NCBI GenBank assembly: GCA_026874595.1
Contig: CM049316.1
Span: 66,387,176-66,451,175, forward strand
Direction: 5' to 3'
Length of the DNA stretch: 64,000 bases
DNA from: Sipunculus nudus
Lineage: Eukaryota; Annelida; Sipuncula; Golfingiida; Sipunculidae
In this document: positions 23,755-36,500 of the stretch, one piece after another
Layout of the letters: each line of letters starts with the position of its first letter
Numbering within the stretch: the first letter of the stretch is position 1
Translations under genes and position numbers: made by a program
The notes under the pieces: model-generated
What the model saw: the letters and a program-made list of their open reading frames with translations, nothing else
Database searches by the model: none
What the model was told of the DNA's origin: nothing

Positions 23755-24005
23755 TCTGCGGCTACCCCGTGGCTCTGGGGGCACTGCATGGATTCAAATC
23801 CAGGAGATCATGAGTTCGATCTAAGCCGAGGCGGTGAGATTTTTGGAGGTCAGTCCCCTTCCAGGGTGAGCATTCTGCAAGCTTACTGGGGCGGCCGAGC
23901 CTTAAAGCCGTGTTTCCTCGGTGTTATGACCCAGCATGGGGACGATTACATACCCATGGCCCGCAGGTGTAGTAGTCACCGGGTCTGGTTAACACCAGGA
24001 TAAAG
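23755..24005 (+). mobile_element. tRNA-derived SINE-like element
   Basis: Starts GGTTCTGCGGCTACCCCGTGG and includes GAGTTCGATCT, resembling a pol III B box within a tRNA-like head, followed by a GC-rich body (GGAGGTCAGTCCCCTTCCAG). A different head from the GGCCTGGACAGTCGAG family elsewhere in the window. Its far end borders HOIP exon 21 read-through sequence. Confidence 0.55.
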
Positions 24006-24144
24006 AATAAGAGGAAACTTGTGACACTGCCCTGTCACGTAGTCCAAAAACTGAATGGAATTCTGAAGATGAAAATACACTTAGAGTTAAACCAGCATAA
24101 AAAATATTTTCAATGGATAAAGCATTAAAAAATGTTGCACACAC

Positions 24145-24313
24145 CTCTCTGGTTGCTCGCCTATAGTCTGACATATCTGAGTAGTCGTCCTCCTTTAGTA
24201 CATCAACCTTGTGTCTGCTCAGCACGGCGTTCATCTGTTCTACCTCAAGAATGTCAACAGGATCTAGGCGCTCCCTGTTGATGAGTCTAATCAGGTACTC
24301 CTTGTAATGTTTC
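24145..24313 (-). CDS. RNF31: HOIP exon 21: C-terminal LDD helices
   Basis: One nt plus 56 codons: [38 protein letters not shown], then acidic [14 protein letters not shown]. Aligns with human AHYKEYLVSLINAHSLDPATLYEVEELE. A weak donor GTGTGT follows; if unused, the frame reads on for about 50 unrelated codons to a TAA at 23989 inside a SINE-like element. Confidence 0.92.
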
Positions 24314-26070
24314 CTGGAAACAGCAGAGATGCCAAAGGATGAAGAACCCGAAAGCACATATTGCAGACTTTGTGCGAGCCATCGGTTATGTGTGTAACAC
24401 CTCAGAGCCACCTGCCAACCTTCTTAACTATAAGTGTACTGGCCCATTTATAGGCTACCTCTATGGTAAAGTAGGCTGCCCCAGGTGGAAAACCTGACTT
24501 GCTCTCTATAGCGTCAGGTCACTATGAAGTACTAAGGGGCTAATCTTTAATCGAAGTACTAAGGGGAAATCTTTCGATAGTGCCCGCCGCGATTATTATA
24601 GCTCTTTGACCATCACGTTTAACTAATAGACTGGCAGTATATGTTTTGGCTTTTTTTGGTAATAACAACCATTCCAAAGTTGGACAGACCTTTCGGCCAT
24701 TCAGTGTTTTTAAACTTAAATTGCTGTGTAGTTTATTTTACCTATAAGAAAATATCTACATGCGTATCCAAAATTAGTATTTTTAAAATGATCAAATGGT
24801 ATCTTTTGACAAAAAGGGAAACTTAGAGCTTAATTAAAATACCATAGTTGTTTACGATTTGTTGCAAATAAAATATTCCAATACATATACTTTTCCGAGC
24901 ATATACGTCTACATCAAAGGAATAAATGAAAAACTTAAGTATAGAAAGTATGTTAATTATAATATAGGTGTATAGGTGTATGATGGTCAAAATAAATATT
25001 TTATAACTCTATACTGCATCCACCATTAAATGGAAAGTCTGGACATAGCTGTCAAAAGTCGACAATCATATTTGAGGGCGAGCTCCCTCTTCCCTATTAT
25101 CGGTCATTTGCATGAATGTGGGCAGCTTCCACGATCACTTAATGATTACAGACCTCCAGTGTGCGTTCATTTCTATGTCGCTACGGCACGTTGCATCACA
25201 AATGCGAAAAACCTAACAGGTAAATATTTACCCCTTTTATGGAACTAATGATTTGGTCTTATTCAGTGAGCCGGGACATCATACGTGACCTACTCGCAGA
25301 ATCCCGCGTGGTCTTTCTCCACGTTGTTGCCACACGCCTCGTCGGTGTAACTGGTACCTCCGGCGACTACGCTCTCTTTTCTCTCCATCACCTGGCACTT
25401 GTCATCTTTATTACTACCCTCGGTATTGTACTCGACGTCATGTCCCTGGTCAAATATAAATGCTTTATCATATAACATCTGTGAGAATCCAAAATCGAGT
25501 TGGGAGGTAATTATGTAGTAAACCACTTTTTTTTAAATGGATTAACTGTCGTTGGCTTTTTGCTCGCGAAGGTTTTTTTTGCGATAATTTCCCCTTCGGG
25601 AATACGACTGCACAGGTGAATTGTAATTTATTTTAAAGCTTCAATGGCATCTCACATATATTATGCCGGTAGCGTAAATATTAGCATACATTTATGTTAT
25701 CCATATTCAAAAACTGATAATTTAATAATTTACCTCGCTCATATTAAGCCAACCACAGTATTTCCTTGATTTAACTTTTGTAAGATATATTCACAAATAT
25801 ATCAAGAATAAAGGTAAAAGAAAATGAATTATCTGCATTTATCTTTACTTTATTGTCCTCTGTTGATACATTAATAGCAATGTGAAGTGCTGACGTGAAC
25901 ATGTGTATGATATATTATCAACTATTATACAATCTGTTTAAACAGTTACCATGCAGTATGTCTGCATTGAAAGCCCTTAAAGACTTTAAAGATCACCAGA
26001 ATATGCGAGTCTTTCAAGAGCGATAAAAGACAATATGCCGGTATATATGAAGATTATAATAATAATGATG

Positions 26071-26102
<32 letters not shown>

Positions 26103-29100
26103 CCCTATCTGTGCCATACTTGCTCGAGTCGAATACCAACGCAAATCCTAAATAACAATAAAATCAACTTGTTTCCAATCTAGGATTATCTTAAACTTTG
26201 AGATACATGCAAAGAGCAAGGAATGAAACAAAAAGATCATACATACAAAAAATATAATTCTTGATTTGTATGATTAATGGATGGATATTCAACCTTGAAG
26301 TACCTACATTAAGTAGGGTCTGGAGGCTTTTAATGGGAACATCCCTCAAATAATATAAACAGTCCCGTGGATGGTGACAGTGCAGTCCCTTCTTTGTGCT
26401 ACACTCTGGAAACGTACAGTTCTGTAATAAAACAAATACTTATATTTCACTGATGAACCCATAAATATGAACCAAACCAGAAGGGAAGTGAGGTCAACAC
26501 CTTATTGATCAGTGGTTAGGTCTTCACTATTTAGGTCAACTTGATTGAGGTAGTTTTCGTAATTTGGCGAATTTGCATTAGATATTTCCCCTTTTACCTA
26601 AATGAATCCATTCTGTTTCATTGTATAAATGTGCACTCTTCTCTTATCAACGGCATACAAGGCCACTCGATTTCTTATTAGTGATTCATAAGATTTTTAT
26701 TTATATATGGTAACTCTAATTTCTGGCTATTAAATTTGAATCGAAAAAGCATATTTAACTTTAGTTTGTGACCGACTGATCGAACTTGTGATTAGAAACA
26801 GCGCCATGACGAAACATTATACTAACCTTGGTAAACTCTTGTAAACAGCCCTCACAGAACTGATATTTGCACTTGCACGTTATGTGCATACACCCTCCTC
26901 TCTCTAAATGGAAAAGCATCTTGCATTTCGGACATCCTGTAATTACATAAAAGATTTAAGATCACCTCCATTAAGTAATAACAGACGATAGGCCTGGACA
27001 GTCGAGTGGAAAACTCTCGGCGCCATCCGCTGGCGACCCGGGTTCGATCATGAACGAGGATATATAAAAGTGGTTTATAGTTGCCCGTCCAAGATCGGTG
27101 GTCTTCATCGGGTACTCCGGTTTCCCCCATCAATACAGATTACAAAAAGACACCATCTGAGCCATCCATTGTGGGTGCTTTAGTTATTATAACTGGTTGT
27201 AAAATGTATGTAAACTATATAAAGTTTATATTTACGATTATTAGAAATTCAAAACAGCTGTTAAATACCTATAGAAGACCGTAGATCATTCTAAACAACT
27301 CTCTCTCTCCCTCTGTGTGTGTTTGTGTGTGGTTACGTGTTTTTTTTATTTTGTGAATCATGCCTAATAAGCTTATTAACTGTTTTTTTCTGCAGAAGGT
27401 GTGCTGCTAGAATCAAGTATACTTCCTAAAGCCACTGCAATGACATTGCCATCTACATAGATTAGGGTATATGTTCGTAAAATTGGGTAACGATTCGTAG
27501 AACCATTATTGATACAAGCTTATACCACAATGCCGCCCATTTAATGCATTTTCTCTGATATCTCCGAAGAAATAGTTGGCCAATGCTCATCATACATTTG
27601 ACAGAGACAAGGTAGCGCCATTGCGGCCCTCTGACATTAGAAAGTCCACGACCAGCGTACTGGTAGTCAGAGTGCCTCTATATCCTTTAGCGAGGAAAGC
27701 ACTTTAAGGCGCTATGCGGATGCAAATATTTTCGTCATTTTTGACAACGCTTCATGACCTACAAGACCGCTCATACTTGACTTAAACCAATCCAATCGTT
27801 AGCAGTTTCAATATACTTTGAATGTTTCGATATACTTTCTTACAACACCTGCAATCAATGAAAAAAAGTTCGTTTTAACTCAGCGATTCGACAAATTCAT
27901 CTGCATGTTTGTTGTATTTATGACCGCAAGAATACGAGAATGGCTCGTACGGGTTTCTGGACAGCAGCCAACTTGTACGCGATACAGGAAATTACTCGTT
28001 ATAATATACACGGAGTTTTAAATTGGGTTGTGAGTTCACATGTATTCTTTTGAGTTAATTTATCATTCGTAGCCTAATGTTAAGATTATGGGATGATTAC
28101 CAAGATATGAATGCAACATCGTGGAAGACCATTGAATGCACATTCTTCCGTATGTCTTGTATCACAACTCAAGTTAGGTTTACCAGCCCACTATATGTGC
28201 CTGTACTAAGTCGTGTGTGTGCTCACGGCTTCGAGACATTGATACATGTGGGTGTGAGTGCGTGCGGGCACCAGCGATTGCAGATGTGTGTCGTTGGGAT
28301 GATCTATGATTGTATTCCCACTGATATGCGAAAGGATGGATGTAACACAAGCAAATACGATAATAAAAGTTTCATGTCACTTTAAATAATGCTTACTAAT
28401 TTCAAGTTGGATCATAGGCATATCCCCGCTCTCCTCCACTCTGGCCAGGTATACCTCATACTCGTCACACGTTCTTTCGTGGTGTCCTTCTTCCCACTGT
28501 AAATATAAGTTAAACAAACTCTAACATGTTTTATTTCAAATCAAATATGCTTTATGTCATTTACCTTGTTACTTTCACACAGGCTGCGGCGGTCATGTTT
28601 TTGATATAAGCGATGGTTTTTATATAAGTAACGTTACCCAAATAATTATTAAAGGATTTTAATGAAATATTCAGCTCCGCAATGATACAACGAACAATTG
28701 ATTAACTTTGGGGCTTGATCTGGGTCACCATCTGCATCTAGGAATCTTTTTTTAGAGAAAATGCGACATTTTTGACAATGCCACATGGAGGTAATGAGTT
28801 GCCTTGGTGGAGGTCTGCGCTCTCTGAGTGCTTTTCTAGTCAATCATGAAACTTTTTTTTTTTTTTTTGCAAATTACCAGTTTCTTTTTACTAATTTCTG
28901 TGTCGTTTTATTACTAACAGTTATTGCTTTAAAAAATTATATTAATTGACTGAATAATATTTGGGTTAGCGTCGGATAAATATGGAGTCACTTTTTTTTA
29001 TTTTAATGCATGAATATTTTATGTACTAATAATAGTGCTATTTTCTAAATACATTTATACAATGTAACTTATTTGCTTAAGCAAAGTCTAATTGCATTAC

Positions 29101-32100
29101 TGACAAAAACACTCATTTTATGCATCACAAACGTACGAATGGCCCATCATGATCCATTTGTGAAAACTAAAGATGTGAAAACGTGAGTGACATTAAATGT
29201 GATTAAATGATTATCTCACCACAAATTATGAAGTTTTAGTTCAAATAAAAAGGAAACATTGACCAGATCAAAATAGTGAAATCAAACGTGGCTTACATGT
29301 TACTAGTTTTGTTGTCCCTTTTTTATGGTGTTTTTTTGTGTACTCACCCGTTTTTTGCAGTCCACGCATGTGTACTTGTTGCATTTAGGACACTCGACCT
29401 TGTGTCCGTTACCGCGAGGTACATCATCCCCAACCATGAATCCATTATCACACTATAATGACAACAGGTCCAAACATTATAATGCCCACAAATAGTTAGA
29501 CCATATATACCATATCAAATATCACAATACCAAATTGATAAAATATGTCCCCTGCAACAAATACATGATGTCATAGTGAATATCTAATATTGATAACATT
29601 TTTGTAATATGAAGCAAACATTTATTGATAAAACGGAAACATTTTAATTGTCAGGTAAGAATACGGTAAGGTGGATGCAATCCTATGTGGATAATGTCAT
29701 GTCCTTATGATATATACTTTAAAATACGACAACACTTTCTTTAAGATAAAAGTAAATAAATAATGAACATATGTAAACTACGATCATATCTTACAAAAAA
29801 GGGTAAACCACACTTGTGTATAAATTTTCGGTTAATACAACCTACAGATATTATTTAGTCTCTTAATAATGGGAAAACAATGTTTATCATGAATGATTGT
29901 TTGGCTAAACGAATACACGATCTAAAACGAATCCGAAATTTATTTTATGTTATGAACTTGGATATAATATACATATACAAATGTTAATATCTATATGCGT
30001 GTGTGTCGCCTATTATATGTCTGTATATGTGACATTATGTGAAACAATTCGATTCATTATTTAAAGTACCTCAAGTAAAAGATGGTTTTAAAGATGACCC
30101 GCGATACTCACATGAGAGCACCACCGGAAGTCGTCGGAATCTGCCAGGTTCCAGTCCCGAACTTTTTGTTCAAAAAGCTGGTAATCTTCTTTCGGCAAAC
30201 GGTTTTGTAACTGTAAAAAAATGCAGTACAAAGATCTTTCATATGTATACCTGAAATATGAGTATATCATACTTTTTTATTGAAGTGAAGTGATGCTCGA
30301 GCCGGTCACAGCACATAACCGAACCTATGTCCGCACCGGCTCCGTCGACCAGAAGTTTGACAGTTCGAGTCTGTAATGAAAGGTCCGGTCTTAAAGGCGA
30401 GTTCACAGTAGATACAAATTACGCCAGTGTGGTGAGAAAGGTGGAGGAAGCCGGAGAACCCAGAGAGAACCACCGACCTTGGATGGGCCACTACAACACA
30501 CTCTCATGGCAACACCTGTGATCGAACCTGGGTCGTCAACGGAGAGGGCCGGGCGTTTAACCGCTCGGCTGTCCAGACCCCCTATCAAACGTTTGATAAT
30601 GCAATCATTAATACAATATCCAGACACTGCTGAAGACCTAAGATTGAAATTTGTTTGAAGTTTCAGGTACTAACATTCTACCTTAGATTAAGGCAACAAA
30701 ATAAATATTCTACGGAGTCGCTACTTCCTATATTTACATATTATTTTGCGTGTGTGTGTGTGTGAATAAACGCTACTTTCATAAAAATACTGCTCCTGGA
30801 TTTCTATTCCGGCGCATTTTGTACCGAACAGTTAATATTAAAGAAATGTCCGTCTGTTTCAAATTTGGTTGGAGTCGGTACAACTATGTATATTTATTAG
30901 CCTACATATGAAAGTGTTTCCTTGAACCGTTAATTTCTTTTTGTCAGTTTTCCCTGTTATTAAGCGCGAGGCTCTGCCGTTTTCTTCTCTGCAGGCTGAC
31001 TTGGGTAAGTATCCTAAATTCCTCAGATAAGTTAAAGGTATCAAGTCATGATACTGGGTTTATCAATTTAACTCTAATACATGCAGAAACATATTTATTA
31101 AGTCAATGTTTTATGCAGTTGATGCAAATAAGGTCTTTATGTGCAATGTTGAATGGAAATTATACCAGTGTTTATGACACAGCAAATGTTTGCCTAATAC
31201 TTAATACAGGTTTGTGACATAATATGTGTTTTAAGATCACAGTAACCTGCCTTCAGGGATACAAGTTCAGAGTAACAAGCTGATTGCATTCAGTCCGGAC
31301 GCGAGTCCACTTTTTAGGGGACTCTGACTCGGACTTTGAATCGAGGGTCATGGACTCTTGGGTCTATTAGAAAAAAGAATGATCTCATATGGGGACTTTT
31401 TAAAAATACATTTACGAGGCCTGTCGTGGCCTGGACAGTCGAGGGGTAAAACGCTCGGCTCTCTCCGCTGGCGACCGGGTTCGATTCCCGGTGTGGCCAT
31501 GAGAGTGGGTTGTAGGGGTCCACGGCCGGTGGTTTTCTCCGGGTTCTCCGGTTTCCTTCACCTCTAGACACTTCCTAACGCCGCCACCTGAGCCATTTGG
31601 AGTGCCTAGATTAGTTATAATTCATTAGTTGTATAATTCATATAAAATAAATAAATACAATGATATGATAAAAAAAACTATGTATCCCAAGCTTCAGCTT
31701 TGCATCGGAAGCCTAATGTAATTAAACATTCCAGTAAAGAGCATGTCTAAACTAACATGAAAATACAAAAGATAATCTCAAAGTTCATTTTTAATTTTCT
31801 CTTATTTAGGACTTTTGTATTGGACTCGGACTATGACTTGGACGTGGGATCCGAATGACTAGGACTCGAAGAACGTGGACTTAAACTTCAAGAGCTTGGA
31901 CTCTGAATCGTGTGGTATAGACGAAGAGTTGCACTCGGACTCGAATGGCGTAGACTTGACCACATCATTGATGGCAAGGTTGTTCTATCAACTGTGACAA
32001 CTAGATGGTTTTACCAGGACATTCAGTATCCAGAAGTAGTCCTCAGCATCTTGGTTCTTCTGCCCTAGATCTGGTTTGCTGCACACCGGACACGACATTT

Positions 32101-33501
32101 CCCCGGCTTGTTTAGACTTGACAGCAAAAGAAAAGCATTCCACGAGGCAGTCCTCGCAAAGTATGCACTCACACGTGTTCAGTGTCTGGACCTGAAATTA
32201 TTCCATAAAAAATGAAAAATGATAAAGTAAAATTACATTAATTGCCCCCGCCAGAAGAGTTAAGCGTTCGTCCCCGTTCACTCATGTGTGGTTTGTATGT
32301 CCGTTCACTTAATAACTCACGCAGTCAAGAACGGAATCTCAGGAAATGTTCAGGGCATTTCGGAAATAGGCCAAAGAAGAATCGATTAGATTTTAGTGTG
32401 GATCTGGCTTAGGATCCGGATTCATGAATGTCATCAAGGAAAATTCACAATTTTACAGTCACTCATCCCCGAATCAACCTGGAAATAAAGGCCAAATAAA
32501 TAAATACAAACACGTTCTAGGGGCTTCATACATAGAGACCCCCCCCCCCAACCGATGGCTGAGGCTTGCATTCTTTAGGATGCAGATTGTATGTATGTAT
32601 AAATTATTTCCTTTGTACTCAAATTAAATCCATGTTTAGTCAGGGTTAAGAAAGGATAAATATTTTTACTCTAAACACTGCTCTATACGCACATACATAT
32701 GCAGAACATGTGAGGTCATAGGTAACTTTAGCCTTTCGTTTTCTTAAAAAAACACTAGTAAATAATAAACATTAGGGATAAGTTAGTATACTATTAAATG
32801 TTAATTCGTAAATGCAAATTCGGACCATAAGCCCATACTTGGTATGTATATTGTTTCATGTTAAATCGGACCATAAGTTCACATTTTGTGAGTATATTGT
32901 AAAAAGCTTATAAGTCACCTAGTAGGAAATATTAATTAGTAATTGCCCACTCGGACCACAAGTCCACCTTCAGTAAGTAATGTTTATTAGAAAGTGCCCA
33001 CTCGGACCACAAGTCCACACTTTGTAGGTAATGTTAATAATAAATTCTCACTCGGACCACAAGTCCGAACTAAGAAGTAAAGTAAATTCATAAGACATAA
33101 CTGGGACCATAAGATCGGACCTTTCCCTATCCCGAGTGAATGAATTATTTCTTCAGTCTTCAGTCATACACCACACTTGTGTACATAATTGTTTTAGTAA
33201 ACAAGAATTTCATAATGTACCTCACGAACGACTGTGTACTTACGTTGTTCATGGGGAAAAGGTTATAACAGCTCTGACATTCCTTCTGTAAGTATGTTGT
33301 GGTTCCCTCTACCGATGAACACGCACACACGGCTTCGAGTACGTCATCCAGTTTTACATAATCTGTCAGGGTTACTTCCTCCAGCACTGAGACAGCAGCT
33401 GCAGCCTTCACCCAGTCCGGCAACTTACATTCAAAAAGAGCCAACCTGGTACGTCGCTGAAAAGTCGAACGTAATCGTCTATACATACAGGCCTAAAATC
33501 G

Positions 33502-33543
<42 letters not shown>

Positions 33544-36500
33544 TAAAGCCTCGAAATTACGACTACCAATGGGACCTCGAAAACTGAGCTTCTATTTTGG
33601 GCAAAAAAGGGACCGTGAACATGTGGTCGTTATTTTGAAGTGGTCAGTAAACTGAGATGATCGACAGGCGAGGAGTGTATATATATGTGTGTGTGTGTAT
33701 GTATGTGTGTGTGAAAACACAAGACATCAGAAGATCAACCTAATACTGCATTCGTGGTTTTAAAATTATTCGTGAGAATCAACACATTAAAGCATTATTA
33801 TAGCCTATACAAAATGTAGTTACTCGCAATAAGAAATCATTTTTAGCACTAATTTCTTAATTGATAATAAGATATGATTTGGGATATTTTTTATTGCCTT
33901 ACATCTTTATCCATGACTCGGTTTGTCAATACTGACACAATCTTTTCATTTTCAGGAATGCAGTATTGTTTTTGCGGAACCTCATCTGCTGGGGAAATTG
34001 CTTCATCTGCTTCATTGCCTGGGGTGCCTTCCCATAATGCTTTTGCAAAGACCTCTGCAACTTGAACCGTAGCTTCCTGGTAAATCTGCATGATATTTCC
34101 ATTGTGTTTCTTCAGCATGTTCTGGATTTCCTTTACTTCCAAACAGGTAAACTCTCTTAAAACCTTGATCTAAAATGTAAAAAAGCAGGGGGTACATTGT
34201 CAGGTTTTTAGGAATTAAATTTAAACACTAAAATCTCAAATGAAGAAAGTCACAAAAAAAAAGATTTTTCCGGCGTAATTTGTAATGGCATACAAAACAC
34301 AAAGACTGGCCATCTGACATTTAAAAAAAATAATTTACCTTCCTGCTTATGTGTCACTTCATATGTTCATATTATTTAAAAAATCATTTACCTTTTCTTT
34401 ATATCCCCCAATATGAGCAAAATATTTTTTCAATTTATTAATGATCAATATTCAGATAGAGGTATGTTTAACTGGCTATCATTATTTTAATTCATTTCAT
34501 GAACAAACGTTTGAGACAAATCATATAGTTTTTATGTGTTAGCGAATGCGATTCAGATTGTTAGGTCGACAACTATAGTTGATTATAGCATGAAAGAGAG
34601 AGCGAAAGAGAGACGGAAGGTGGATGTGAACGAGCCCGTGTATAATGTATTGTTGTATGTACCATGTCGAGTCTTATGTTGATGCATTGCTGTACAGCCT
34701 GTTGCACCTCTCCTGTACAGTCTATCATACTGCCTCTGGCCTCGGCTACTGTGATCCCTGTCAGGCTCTCTGCCACAGCCTCCCCGTCCCCTTGTGCAGA
34801 TGCAAGGTCTGCATCCTCCGTCCTCTTGATGACGTCAGCCAGCAAGTGTTGGTAATTTTTACGCAGCCAGTCAATCGGGGCTGTGGCTCCACAATTTTGG
34901 ACTGCGAAAACTGTCTCCTCAGGACTAAAGCCATGGCGATCTCCTTCCTGTAAGAATACAGGCAAATATTGCAAATCATATTATGAAAGATGTAAAATGC
35001 ATAACATCATTATGAATGTGCAAAACAAAGAAATCAAGAATGGTAAGCTTATGCATGATAATCAACATATGGAAATATGAGACTTAATTTTGTGTTTGGT
35101 CACTTGATAGGTTAAAATTGTCTGACTGTGTAATCGGCACGATCGGCGTACACTCAGTATGAACCGGTAACATATTAACGAGCGTGTCTCAACCAAGCTG
35201 TGCTTTTCAACCCTTTATATATTCGGTAAAACGCAAATGGCCAACTGTCAAACCGACATGGGAGACGCCAATGACGTCAGTTGATTTTTTTGTGAAAAAA
35301 AAACAGGTAAAACATATCTTAAAAATATTCTACCCATTGGCTTAACTTTCACGTCACAGGTGATCACTTTCTTGATGTCCGGGGTGAAACTTCGGGGGGG
35401 GGGGGGGAAGTTGGGGGGGGGGGGGGGGGGAGACGGAAGGGGTTTGAACCTTACACACATTTTCTCAATATAGGGTCATAATAATGTTACCAGTGGTGGA
35501 TCCAAAACCCAATTCTCTTTGCGTAACTTGCAAGGGGGATGGACGTCGGAGGGTTGTTCCGACATGTTGAAAGGACATTTTTTTTTACATTTTAACATTT
35601 CAAGCAAGACTTAAGCAACAAGCAATTTGTGTATAATAATTGACAGGGAGCAGTATCGCTTCAGAAGCAAACAAGAAGTGAAATGTTTGCCCTACAAATT
35701 TATACACCTGTATTTTTTTTTTAAATTTAAGCCTTTAATGACGTAAAACCATAATGTCTTTGGAGCAGACGAACACCATACTGATTAATAATCAGTCGTT
35801 ATGGTATTTTATTAATTTCTGAAAGAATACAGTTCTTTGATATTTAAGGAACAATTCGAATTAATGCGAACTGGAATAATGCGAAATACCTAGTTTTCAT
35901 TAGCCTATTTTAATGATAAAATGACAATCATGTATTCAGCAAAAGGTGAGGATACACCACGGCCACATCCACGCTATAAAAGGTCGGGCATGTCTGAAAA
36001 CTCTGAACGATGAAGCTATGGCCAGTAAGCACACATTAGATAAAATTTACCAAACATCTTTCAACCCATACCTTGATAACGGCTATGGTATCCTTGCCAT
36101 CTGCAAATAGAATGTCGTAATATTGTTTATGTTCATCCTGATGTTTCTTCTGTGATCTGTCTGGCAAGGTACTTCCACACATGTTGCATGTGGTTGCCCC
36201 GGGGACGTTAAAGTATGTACAACGGCTGCACTCACCAGCGATGCCAGTTTGCACATGTTCTGAACTAACTGGTTTCTCCTCAATGTCCGGTCCACCAATC
36301 ATTTTCAGGATCTGGTAATGTTATCAGGAGAAAAATTGACCTCTACCTTTTTATGTGTAAGATACGCATAATATTTATAAAACAAGACATAGATAGTAAA
36401 CTACATTTAATATTATCCAAAAATCATAAAACGTGAAATACAGACCTTACTTAGATTTAAATTTCAGGTTCGTCTTCGTACAAAAACCTGTGCACTTTTG

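Noticed and set aside
28077-28385. 102-codon plus-strand frame in a HOIP intron
   Set aside because: No domain, no splice sites, opposite strand to the host gene.
31424-31510. Functional tRNA gene
   Set aside because: T-arm and B box look good, but the acceptor and anticodon parts are not convincing and the same body occurs in several copies, so it is a SINE.
32820-33120. CRISPR-like array
   Set aside because: Repeats are irregular, spacers are not unique and the genome is clearly eukaryotic; it is a minisatellite.
35489-35600. Fifth copy of MITE-like repeat R1 (AGTGGTGGATCCA)
   Set aside because: Only the first dozen bases match; the internal blocks and right end are absent.
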